The notes under the pieces: generated by a model | Database searches by the model: none | What the model saw: only the letters and a program-made list of their open reading frames with translations | What the model was told of the DNA's origin: nothing | Translations under genes and position numbers: made by a program | Shown here: one piece after another, positions 12,292 to 23,123 of the stretch | How positions within the stretch are numbered: the stretch's first letter is position 1 | Layout of the letters: each line of letters starts with the position of its first letter | NCBI RefSeq assembly: GCF_000516985.1 | Contig: NW_006917099.1 | Span: 2,310,685-2,374,684, forward strand | DNA length: 64,000 nucleotides | Direction of reading: 5' to 3' | Source: Pestalotiopsis fici W106-1 | Taxonomy: Eukaryota; Ascomycota; Sordariomycetes; Amphisphaeriales; Sporocadaceae

Positions 12292-14401
12292 TCAGTCTTC
12301 AACCCAAGCCCCTGGAATTGGCTGATAGGGAGGCTCAATCAGCTTCCAAAAGTCTCCGGCGAACACATCGGTTGGCTCTGACCACCAGAGCTTCCAATCT
12401 TCAACCTCTGGCCCGTACTGAAAGCCAATAAGTTCAATGCCCACAGGATCATGCCACCAGCACCCGACACTATCGGTTTGCATCTCAAACTGCCTCGCAA
12501 ATGTTTCGATACCAACGAGCTCTGTTTCTCTTTCGCCATACCTCATTAGATCAACCCCGCTGCTCTGTAGCATCTTGAGCCACGCTTGTAACCCAATGTC
12601 GCATCGGCGAAGACTTTTATGCATGGACATTCGCTCTGATCCGAATTTGAACGAACGAAATAGCAACGCAAACAATGCGGTTTGATTGCCACCCATTTCT
12701 GCTTGAGCTAACACATGGTAATCATCAACCAGTGATATAATGTCGTATGCAATAAAGGTCCACTTTTTCACCGTTGATGTTTGCAATGTAGTCGTTCCTT
12801 TGCGCCGCAGATTCTCCAAGCTGCACCATGCCCCGTCTGCAACGTTCGATGCTACAGCATGAAGCAAAGCGTCGTCGCAAAATTGCAAATTAAGTTCACC
12901 AGAGTATATATCCTGACGTCTCAGAGAACCCTGAGGCGATAGAATGTGGCGAAAGATTTCGGGTGATGAGTCACACTGGGGCGCATCTAAGGCAACGTAC
13001 CACGCCAGTCGGTTCCGGTGAATGAGGAATGAATCATGGTAAAATTCATCATCAGGCCAGCATTGACGTCTGAGTTGATCAAAAGAGACCGCGTCTCCAA
13101 TGAACTGAGCCAATATTGCAAAACGAGCGTTGTCTGATAGGAGATCCCGCTTCAGAAGGATCTGCTGCTGTCGTATGCAGTCCGCATCTTGGGGAAGATT
13201 AACCGTATATCCCACCCTTAGGTCAATTACTTCAGGATTGATATCCAAGAGGAAATTGCAAACTTCCCAAAGTTGGTATGCTGACGCAATCTTCACTAGA
13301 CTTAGACAGAGATAATATATCATGTGACGGTGTACTCACCTCGGCGAAAGAAACCGTGTATCCATCTGGACGAACAAAACGATCTCGTGGGGTATATTTT
13401 CTGCGCTCGAATGCTTGATAAAGCTCGGAGACTTCATTGGTCGAGATGAAATCCAAAGCGTCCTCCCAATGACTAGAATCACCATAATCGTATATATTGT
13501 ATACAGCAAGCGAGGCTTTCCATCCTGTGTAACTCTGTTGAAAGAGCATCTCGAAAACATAGGAATACGACCACGTCGAGAAATGGAGTTTTCTTCGAAA
13601 TTGTTTGGCTTTGCGGTACGGGTGTACCTTGCCAGGACGCTGCGAGGGGCCAACCAATGCTGTATCATCTTCATCTTCATCTTCATCGACCCGGCCTTCT
13701 GGTGGCCACTCAGGGCCGCGTGCGTCGGGCAGTAGGGCAGTTCTGCGTCTGAGCGCGGTATCCCTGGATATGGGCTGGCTCGCTCCAGCAGAGGCTGCTT
13801 CAGACCATGCGTTCATCGCTAGCCCTGTCATGTTCCCAACTGTTGTGATCGACGCTTTGGGTGCAGAGGGCATATGCTGGCTTTGCAATCGTGATATTAT
13901 GGCATCAGGCAGCTGTGTCTTTTGCCAGGCACTACGTATGGTAATTAGTTACAACGATCTATATTCAGTGGGGGGCATAACGTACAACATGTATAGCTGA
14001 TGTGCTAAGGCAAGACACTGGACAGCTGTTTGCAGTCGATGCTCAAATTGAGCAATCGAGTCTTTTCGAAGCACAAATCTTATAGCTGCCATTTTGCGGC
14101 GTCGAGAAGAAGTCTTGCTCAGTGCCGAAAGATCTCTTACCACAAGAGATAACTGGTCGACGGCATTCTGGCACTGAAGAGCGGCGACTCGTAGGGAAGA
14201 ATGAAGCGATGGAGGGATTCCACCGTCGCGATTTTCGCCCAACTCCAACCCGTCGAGGACGCCAGCGTAGGTTTCGACTTGATTGACGAGAAACTCCAAC
14301 GTCGCAGGAGCATCACTGATTTGATTCACAAGACCTTTGAGCTTCAGTGCGATTTCAGCCAAGGCAAGGCCGGACGCAACGGCACCAAGGACCTCTGCCA
14401 T
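12292..14401 (-). CDS. SesA/HeLo-like N-domain protein with large unrecognised C-terminal region, copy B
   Basis: Three exons (13986-14401, 13340-13931, 12292-13290) give 668 residues. The first ~140 form the fungal N-terminal helical domain (MAEVLGAVASGLALAEIALK) shared by SesA/HeLo-like proteins and the N-termini of fungal NLR-like STAND proteins. An acidic low-complexity linker (VDEDEDEDD) follows. The rest is unrecognised and contains conserved blocks shared with copy A: SYTGWKASLAVY, QAFERRKYTPRDRF, GVDLMRYGERE and EVEDWKLWWSEPTDVFAGDFW. I see no NACHT or NB-ARC P-loop, no ankyrin or WD repeats. Gene context and the N-domain suggest a role in cell-death or allorecognition signalling, but that is inference. 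The protein stops at PGAWVED, while copy A would run 36 residues longer. Acceptor choice for exon 3 (13290) rests on alignment with copy A. Confidence 0.75.
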
Positions 14402-14939
14402 GGTCAGATATCAAGGATGAGGTCCCATGAAGATGGCGGACAGTCGTCTCTGACGGTGAAAAAGAAGTGCAAGGAAATGTTGCGGAAGCTCGGGTTCGAG
14501 GCCGCCTGAATGCCCACAAGGCAGACCCGTGGGCTGCCATGATGACAGGGAAGAGCAAAGAGGGGCGGGGCTTGCAACCAATACAATCTGTAAACGTAGC
14601 TCTCGACATGCATGCTGATTCTACCATAGCCACAATCAGGCTTAGCGTCCCATATGTCGTGCAGCGCGAGAAACATAAGGCTGAGGGTACCGAAATGATT
14701 GACTTGATAGCAATGGCTATCAATGTGGAGCCACCGAGCAAGTCATTCCTACAATACTATCAGTCTGTAACATCAAATATCCCGAGCGACAAGGCCTAAG
14801 TAGTCGGCCTAAGTAGTCGATTCAATAATGCAAAGTGGTATAATTAAGCAGCCCAAAAAAGCGACATTTAAAACTCGACCTGAATCAGGTAGCCATGCGG
14901 TTTATTACAATATTCCCCTTTGCCAAACGCGCCATTTGC
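14402..14939. other. Intergenic region
   Basis: Promoter of copy B and 3' flank of the DNA ligase gene. No further gene is seen. Confidence 0.55.
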
Positions 14940-17818
14940 CTAGTACTCGAAATCATCGTCAACACTGGGGCCCTTGTTCTTGGTGACGGCCTCTTGTTTT
15001 CTGTACATCTCTGCCACTTGTCTGCTGCTCGTGGCCTCGTCCGGCTTCTTGTCGTCTCTGATCTTGATGAATCTCGGGAAACGCAGACTGATACCCTTCT
15101 CACCGCCGGGATCAACACCTTCCTTCCAGCCTGCCTTGTACCTGGGACTCAAGGTGAGATCTGCCGTCTTGACCTCCCAGACATATTTAGGCTCAAACCA
15201 GACATCCGGTTGATGTTGACCACCGCTGGAATGGGAGTAGAAAGGCTTCGGGCGGTCAATAACAATCTCCGATAGCGATTTATGCAGGTCCTCGAGGACT
15301 TGTTCAGAGAAGCCAGTGCCAATATTGCAAACCGTCTCGTACGTATCAGTACCTGGATTGTAACATGCAAGCAAGAAGGCACCGTACACAGAAGTACGTT
15401 TGCCCTTGCCGTAATAAGCGCCCAGCACGACAAGATCCAGGGAATCGCCGACACCAGAAAGGTAATCCTTCTTGATCTGTGGCACAGGTTAATATGTTAC
15501 AATCTCAGTGAAACCACAAAAGTATCTCACCTTCAGCCAATTGCGACTGCGTTTGCTGGGCTCATATCCACTCTCGGTGCCGTCCAGCATCTTTACCATG
15601 AGACCCTCGCAAGAAGCCTTGACACTGTCATCGAGGAATTGTTGAATTTCTTCCAGTTCTTGGCCATCCATGCTCGTGGCAAAGGCGAATTCTCCTTCGA
15701 CAGGCTGGAAGGACTTGTGGAGTAGCTCGCGACGTTCACGCAGAGGCTTTTCTACTACAGCTTCGCCGTTGAGGAAGAGCAGATCGAAAGCAAACACGCA
15801 GACCTTGATCTTGACGTCTTCAATCTTGACATCCTTCTTTTTCCTCGTCATGAGTTGTTGAAATGGCAAGACTTTCTTCTCGTTGACATCCCAAGCGACT
15901 GTTTCACAGTCCAGGACAAAGCTTTTCGTGCCGTCCTTGACCCAAGTGTTGAGCTTGGCCAAGATATCTGGATACTTTTTTGACAAGTCTTCGGAATTTC
16001 TCGAGAAAATGGAGGCAATACCCTTTGCAGCCTCTTTTGTTGCACCAGGTACACCGTCAATATATTCGTCCTTGTGCTCTTTGGCAACATAGTGAATTTG
16101 AGCTCTTTCGCCGTCATACTTGTACTCGCAAGTAAAAGTCTGGTTCTCGAAACGATCTAAAACTTCGGTGATGGCTTTGGTAGGCTTGGCAAGCATAGGC
16201 TTCAATGGGACACCTGGTCGGAGTTTGCACGTTTCCCTCAGATTCATAATGCCATTCCTGAGCATTGCGGGGATAATGACATCCCAAGTGGGAAGCTCGC
16301 TAGAATGAATCATTAGCTTGATCATGTCGGTCAGTCTCTGCACGCAGGAACATACCTATAAGTCGTCTTGAGAGCCTGCTCAGCCTGCTCCATGTCGGTT
16401 GTGCTGGGCACCTTGCCCTTCTTTTCAAACTCATGGATGATCATGGCCTGCGCCACTGAGACCAGGACAGTCTTTTCTGCTAGACCCAGTCGTAGCTTGC
16501 CCTCCAAAAACCGAATCAAGTACTTGGCTTCACTTGGGCCACCCTTGTCCTTGTATATATCCACCTTGCCCGTAGAGTGGGCGTCGGCAGAGGACAAAAG
16601 CTTCTTGATACCATCGACTTTCCGTCCCTGCGCACCATTGCCAGCCACCGTGGCAATGTCCATGAGACCCTTGTGTACACCTCGTACGGTCAAGGGCTTT
16701 GGCTTGAACATGGTGGGCTGCGTCGATCGAGACTTGACGGCCACCAGACCGAGATCACCAATATCTTTTTGATCGGCCTTGATGACTTGCAAGCTTCGTC
16801 CAGTGGTCTCGCCAATGGCTTTCATGATCAGAGATTCGCCGATTCCCAGCTCAATACCAGCATAATCGGGTGCTAATTTGTTGATCATCAGATTAACCAC
16901 AGGGAGAAAGTCATCGGGCGTCAGGCGAAGAACTTGACGCAGGAAAAGTGCGCAGTGCTCAGTGATTTCCAGACGTTTGGTCGTGAGCTCAATCAGAGAG
17001 AATGTGGTGCAAAGCGCAGCGTACGGCACTGGCGATCCTTCTTTCCAGTCGGGATATGGATCCTTAACCTTGGACTTGAGTTTGGTCTGCACCTTTTCTC
17101 TGGCCTTTTTCGCAACCTCGGGTTTCTCATCCTCTTCGTCGACGTCTTCCACTTCTGAAGCAGATTCAGCGGCGCTCGCCTCTTCCTTGGCTGAGGCATC
17201 ATCCTCTACTGGCTCGGGCTTGGCCTTGGTTTTGGAAGCCACAGCTGCCTGCTTCTTGGGCGCTGCCTTCTTAGTCTTTGGTGACTTGATCGGCTTTGCA
17301 GGTTCGGCATCAGCCATGACCTCATCTTCCTCGTCCTCCTCTACCGTCCTACGACTCCTGCGCGCTCTTTTTGACACTGGAACATCTTCCTCGTCTTCAT
17401 CGACCTCTTCAGACTTGACTTTGACCGGTGATTTTTTTACTTTGTTCTTTGGCGACAAGCTAGCCCGGTCTCGCTTCTTTGAATCGGCAGGCGCTGCATT
17501 CTCCTTGGCTTCGGGATCAGGTTTGACTTTGGACTTGGGCCCGGGAGACTCGGTGCTACTGCTGGAGGCACCATTCTTTTCCGTCTCTTCGCTTTCGTCC
17601 TCTTCTGTCTTTTTGGCAGCTGATTTTGTGCTAAAAGAGAGCTTTGATTGTTGCTTTGCGGCGGCGGGTTTCGAACCGTTTGGGTTTCCAAAGAACTTGC
17701 TAATAATGGAGTCAGCACACAATGGATATTAAAGTGTCACCATACATTGCTAGGAAACCGACCCCAGAGTGGTTTGCGAAGACTTTACATACCCTAAGGT
17801 TGCCTGTTTGGGCGCCAT
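14940..17818 (-). CDS. CDC9: ATP-dependent DNA ligase I
   Basis: Four exons (17793-17818, 16356-17699, 15531-16299, 14940-15476) give 891 residues. The protein opens MAPKQATLGKFF, a PCNA-interacting PIP box (Q5, L8, F11, F12) as in LIG1/Cdc9. A long Lys/Glu/Ser-rich disordered segment with nuclear-localisation-like runs follows to about residue 230. The all-helical DNA-binding domain comes next, then the nucleotidyltransferase core with KYDGE at about residues 517-521 (adenylated Lys517). FVLDCETVAWD, CEGLMVKML and WLKIKKDY match ligase motifs III, IV and V. The OB-fold region closes the protein. The enzyme seals Okazaki fragments and repair nicks in the nucleus. The first intron splits the PIP box. 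The upstream frame is open and looks like a mitochondrial presequence (see findings). It is divergent from HTD2. Confidence 0.95.
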
Positions 17819-18429
17819 ATTGATGGCAGCTGTGCTGAGCAGTCGTTTGGACGTGCTCGTCGCAAAACGCAAGATGAGTTGACGAGAAGCCAGAATGACA
17901 ATTGCCCCTGTCGAACAATTGTGGTTGTGTTTTATTTCAAATGACAAAGAGAAAACCCCGATATTTAAAGACGGAAGAAGAAGGGAATCCTCGAGTGTTG
18001 GAATGGAGACAAAGTTGCCTAGAATCAAAGCATCTGATTTCCGAGTTGTAGGCAGAAGGGCCATCATCCAAGCTAGCGACGCGCCTGCCCGCGTTAATTG
18101 GGATTCTAGATCGTGACGCGAGACGAATGCGTACAGTATCGGGGGGACAGTGTTTATAGATTAAATTACTGTGCTCCACTCGAGTATAGAGCTTTATCGA
18201 TTATGCATGCAACTTAAAGTTGGAGCTGCGAAATCGCAACCCGAGGCCCGCCTATATTATCCGCTGCTGGAGCTTCCTTTTCCGGCGTTTCTGCAGCGGG
18301 AATATATTCCATACTTTCAATTTTCTTCTTTTTGTTTTGGCTCCAGTATTTGCGTGTTTCGCGACAATTGTATTTGTTTTCTTCATCAGCGCACTATTGT
18401 ATATACGACTGTCTTCCCCTTGATTCAAC
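17819..18429. promoter_or_regulatory. Divergent promoter region between DNA ligase I and HTD2
   Basis: This 611-bp spacer separates two head-to-head genes and must hold both promoters. The ligase reading frame continues open upstream from 17818 to about 18067. No TATA box stands out clearly. The HTD2 side ends in a TC-rich leader just before its ATG. Confidence 0.6.
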
Positions 18430-19582
18430 ATGAGTTCTCCCCGCACCACGTCCTTGCGCCGGCTCACGCAGCTCTCTTCGCAAGTCTCGGAATCCTCACG
18501 ATCGATCTCTTCTCCTTCGAACAGCAGCGGTCCTATCAATCATGCCGTCTACTGTGCAGCGCACCCTCCGGCGCCGATTCCGCTCCCTCTCGACCTCAAG
18601 ACCCTGCGGGCGTCGCTGCTTGCCCGCCCCGAGGTTCTGACGCCAGACTACCTGAGCCCCATGCCCTCGCAACTCCTCAACGCCTCGCTGTCAGACTTTT
18701 TGCCCGCCGCCGCGGTACCTACTTCTACCACCGCCCTGGCCGAAGCCTACCACCTGATCCACTTCCCGCTGCAGCTCCAACCCTCGCTGCTCGTCGCCGA
18801 CGGCACCGACCCGTACTGCCTACCCGGAGCCCCGTTCGAGCGGCGACTGTGGGCCGGCGGGCGCGTGTCGTTCCACAAGCCGCTGCCTACAACGGGCCAG
18901 GAGGCCGTGTGCCGCGAGAATATCTCCGGCGTTAGCGTACACGGCAAGCCCGGCCAAGAAAAGATCTTTGTCGATGTGGTGCGGCGCTACGGCGAGGGTG
19001 CCATGTTTGCCGACGGCGACGAGGCCGTCACCGAGAGTCGGACCCTGGTCTTTATGAAGGGCCGCACGCCCGAGGAGGCCAAGGCCGAGGTTGCCAAGGG
19101 GGCTCGGGTGGTAAAAGGTAAGCTGCATTCCGACCTGGACCATGACCAGTGGAAAGCAGGGAAGAAAAAATTGCTGACAAGATATTTTCATTGTAGTTCC
19201 GTATAAGCCGACTTACAAGCACACCCTGACACCGACCCCGACACTTCTCTTCAACTACAGCGCTCTGACTTACAACGCACATCAAATCCACCTTAATCCG
19301 CAATACTGCCGAGAGATCGAGGGCCACCGAGACCTTTTGGTTCACGGCCCGCTGTCTCTGACGCTGATGCTCGCGGTCCTGCGATCGCAGCTCAAGGCCA
19401 AGGAGAGAATACACAGCATTGACTATCGCAACATTGCGCCGCTGTACGTTGGCGAGCCGCTGTCTATTTGTGTGCGACCGCAGAAAGATGTGGCTGCCGA
19501 AGAGCAAAAGTGGGATGTATGGATTGAGAACAACGAGGGTGGGTTGAGCGTCAAGGGAACTGTCGTCGTTGGTCGGGAATAA
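18430..19582 (+). CDS. HTD2: Mitochondrial 3-hydroxyacyl-thioester dehydratase type 2
   Basis: Two exons (18430-19117, 19197-19582) joined through an 79-nt intron give 357 residues. The N-terminus MSSPRTTSLRRLTQLSSQVS is rich in Arg, Ser and Thr without acidic residues, as expected of a mitochondrial targeting peptide. The C-terminal hot-dog domain carries the family block YNAHQIHLNPQYCREIEGHRD, followed by LLVHGPLSLTLML, where the histidine of NAHQIH and the HGPL turn match the hydratase-2/Htd2 active region. The enzyme dehydrates 3-hydroxyacyl-ACP in mitochondrial type II fatty-acid synthesis, which feeds lipoate production and respiration. A mesaconyl-CoA hydratase-like activity is the main alternative. 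The gene shares its promoter region with DNA ligase I. Confidence 0.88.
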
Positions 19583-20257
19583 GGCGCCTGAAAATTGTAT
19601 ACCTATCCGCGATCTAGTAGTGTAAGTGCGAGTGATACCCAAATTTCAAAATGTACAATGTAAGCCTCTTGTCAGACAAGCACAAATCTTTAGTGTAAAA
19701 GTGGTCATGATTGAAAATTATCAGGATATCAAATTATTTTATTTTCCACGGCGTATGAGAAACCAAGCCTGCCAAGCTTCTCACACGTGCTGTGTCCCCT
19801 CTGCCCAGTGTATATCTTTATAGATCATCAAGGTCGTTCCGTCTCATCAGCATGGTCCCTCTATATTACATGTGCATACCCACACACATCTAAGGTGAAT
19901 GGGATGACAAAACTATGTCCATGAAAATCGGGCAAGAAGTAAATATGCGAAAAAAGAATAAAACATTGGCGAGCCCCACCATTTCTCTCGCGCTACTTTG
20001 ATCCGAGACTGCCAGGCAATGAAAGCTTTTCTACAATGGGGTATCGCTTCATGCTCTGTACACCGTCTCGTGTTATAAAACTCGTCATACGCAACACATC
20101 ATGATTATCAGTCATGACAACCGTTGTCGCAAGTTTGGTTGGCCCTGTGTTGAGCCTCGTTGAGTCGATGGTGTGAACTTTGCTGCAGAATGGTACAGAC
20201 TTAGGTAAAGTTTACACTAAAGTAGATTTCACCGTCCTTGCCAATGTCCCGTGCACA
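19583..20257. other. Convergent intergenic region
   Basis: This is the 3' flank of both HTD2 and STE11, which converge here. Only short open frames without family features are present. Confidence 0.6.
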
Positions 20258-23123
20258 CTAAGTAACGGGACTCAGGAAGTCGCTGAGTATCAATTCATCG
20301 GCGCTTGGACGCTTGTTGTGGTCGATTTCAAAGGTCTGGTTCAAGAAACTCGTGGCCTCGGGGCTCGCAGTGTCGGGGATGGTAGGTGTCGCCCGACCAC
20401 CGCCAATCTTGAAAATTGCCTGAAGCTGAGAGCAGTCTGGGAACGGGTGGTTGCCCGTCATCATTTCAACGACCAGACAGCCAAGCGACCAGATATCGGC
20501 CTTTCTCGTGTATGATGTCTGCTTGACCACCTCGGGAGCCATCCAGAACACGGAGCCCTGGAGCGAGGGTCTGTGCTTATTGTTGGCGGCGCCGCCGAGA
20601 ATATTGGTAGCCTCGAGCTTTTTGCTGATACCGAAATCGGAAATCTTGATGGTGCCCTTATTGTCGACGAGAATGTTGGCACCCTTGATATCTCGATGAA
20701 TAATGTCTTGGTTGTGAAGGTAAGAGAGACCCTGAAGGATTTGTCGAACAAAGCTTCGGACAAGGGGTTCAGGCAGGGCACCGTAAGAGTTGAGCATTGT
20801 CTGTACGGAACCGCCGGGCACATACTCGAGGAAAATGTTCAGATGCTCCTGAGAGGAGCTGCATCCGAGGTACTGCACAATATTGGGGTGACGCAGGTCA
20901 CGCAAAAGACTGATTTCGCGCTTGAGGGCTTCGATCATGCTCTTCTTGCGGGAGTCGCTCTGGCTGTTGGCGCCTGGCGAGGGTGCCTCGACTTGCTTGA
21001 CAGCAAGAAGCTCACCAGTAATGGCATGAAGTGCCAAGTAGACGCAGCCAAAGGAGCCCTGTCCGATGAGAGCACCCTTCATCCACTTGTTGTCATCCCA
21101 CGAATCGCCGGCAAGGAAGCTCTCCAGTTCAGCATCTTCATCTTCACCGTCCTGCTGCAGTGCTTCAGAGATCTCTTTCAGAGAACCAGAGCCTTGTGTG
21201 CTAGTCTCGCTAAAGTAGCTCTGCCTCATAATGTGGCTCTGACCATCGGGATCGGTGATACTAATACCAGTCGCGCTGTCAGATCCACTGTCTGCAAATG
21301 AAACATATGACTTGCGGTTAGGCTCGAGAGATGATTCTTCCGTCAAGGTGCCGAGCATGGAAGAGGCGATTGAGTCACGGTATTGGTGCTGCAATCGACT
21401 CGGTTCCCTCGTTCTGGGTTTGGCTTGGCCATTGGCAGTGAGCCAACTATCTGCTATCGTTGGGATGGGGGGAGCGTCTTGTATGCTGGACGCAAAACTC
21501 AGGTTACTCGCGACACTAAGGCGGCTGTTGACTCTACTGAGGCGTGTAGAACGGCGCATGGATAGTCTTGCGGTTCGATCAATCTCATCCTTGGGATGAT
21601 CCGGGAAATAAGAGGTTAGATCAGACGTAATAAGCTCGCTGGGCGGTCTGAGGCCGCCAAACTGCCGAAGAAGCTTTCGTCGAGGTGCTCCCCTCATATC
21701 GGCAGGAGCTGGGCGCTCCAAGTCTCTGGCAGCGCTCTGGAGATTTCGCTCACGATCCTGGAAAGAAAGAGGTGAAAGTGGTTGCTGCAGGCCTTCATCC
21801 CAGTTCTCACCCAATAATTTTTGTACCTTGAGCTGGCTTCTCTTATCTTGCACATTCTCAAGACCTCGTGCGTGGGTTTGCTGGGCCTCTTCCATGGCGA
21901 TTGCTGCAGCTCTCTGTAACTCGGAGTCTCCGGGTTCACCAGCGGGAACTCTACGGAGAATGAGGCGGCCTCGTTCGGGGCGTTTCTGGTCCTTGATAAT
22001 GCGCCAAAGCTCGGTGTCACCAAGTCGCCGGCACTGCTTAGGATCAGGCTCGACACCGGCTAGCACCCAGAAGCAGTAATTCCTATCGTGGTCTTCCCGT
22101 AGAGCGAATTTTCGTAACGTTACCCGCATGACCTCTTCGCAAGTGCTGCATCCCGAGATCTTCACGACCTTTGTGACACCACCCGTAGAGATGACACGGA
22201 TAACGTCTTGACCCTGTGGGAGTCCAGCCATCAGCGAGCCATCCGTACTTGATTGGTTTCTGGTGTGGGTATTTACCAGGCGTTGGGATTGGGGTTGCTC
22301 CGGGGGTGAGCTAGGGAGTCTTCCTGTATTAGGGGCTGCATTGCTCATGTAGCCTTGCTGGGTGGGATATCTCTGGCCTCTGGCCGCACGCAAATCTGCG
22401 CTCGGCAACGGGGAACTGGGTCGCGAGGTTGCCTTCCCGCTGTCAATGGGAGCACTCAACCCACTGTTGAAGCTGGAGAGATCTACTTGTCGCGAGTATC
22501 TCTTATTTGAGGACGGAGTCGGCATGGCTCTGCTACTGGCAGAGTTGGGGGGCCTGGGCGACCCGGTCGACGGGGTGTATTGAGTGTCTGCCAATCCGCC
22601 AAACGAATCCTGGGCACATGTGTGTTAGAAAAGATCGTCGCGGGCCACCTCCTGACCACAAATGGTGCGAGCACAAGATGAACGCAATATACAAGGGAGG
22701 GAAACTCACCCTATTCCGCTTCTTGACATTGGCATAAGTTCTTGTCCTCAACTTCTTAATGCCGAGAAACAGGCGTACACGATCGCCAACCTTGTCGATA
22801 CCCATTTCCTTCAATACTTCCTTGTCCATCTCGAGCAGATTCTCGCCGTTGATGTGGTTTTTCCTGAATAATTTTTCATATTCGCCGCACTTTACGCTTC
22901 TCAGATACTCGGCGACTTGGTCCTCGTTCCAATTCTTGACCGCGTCCGGACCATCCAGGTCCGAGAACTCCGACTCGGTAGGGCTGGCGAAGCCTTGACC
23001 GGACGACGGCATGGGGTGGGCTCTCCTCGTGGGCGGCATGTTGGCCGAAGGGCTGTTACCAACCAGTGTAGACGCCGCCGATCCGAGTGACGCCGGGTAG
23101 GATTTGGGGGCTAGCATGGCCAT
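20258..23123 (-). CDS. STE11: MAP kinase kinase kinase Ste11 (SAM-RA-kinase)
   Basis: Two exons (22710-23123, 20258-22609) give 921 residues. Domains in order: SAM at about 63-126 (WNEDQVAEYLRSVKCGEYEK), Ras-association domain at about 273-365, a Ser/Pro-rich regulatory stretch, then a C-terminal kinase from about 646. The kinase has the glycine loop GQGSFG (654-659), catalytic Lys676, HRDIKGAN with Asp778, DFG at 796-798 and APE at 829-831, so it should be active. This is the Ste11/Byr2/Mst11/NRC-1 MAPKKK that acts with Ste50 and Ras above Ste7 and the Fus3/Kss1-type MAPK, controlling mating, hyphal fusion and invasive growth. The start at 23123 gives the standard N-terminus; the next Met is two codons on. 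Its upstream region is unusually long. Confidence 0.95.

Noticed and set aside
16962..17732. 256-codon Ser-rich open frame on the plus strand
   Set aside because: It is the antisense shadow of the Lys/Glu-rich N-terminal part of DNA ligase I.
20573..21301. 242-codon open frame on the plus strand
   Set aside because: Antisense to the STE11 kinase domain, with no independent support.
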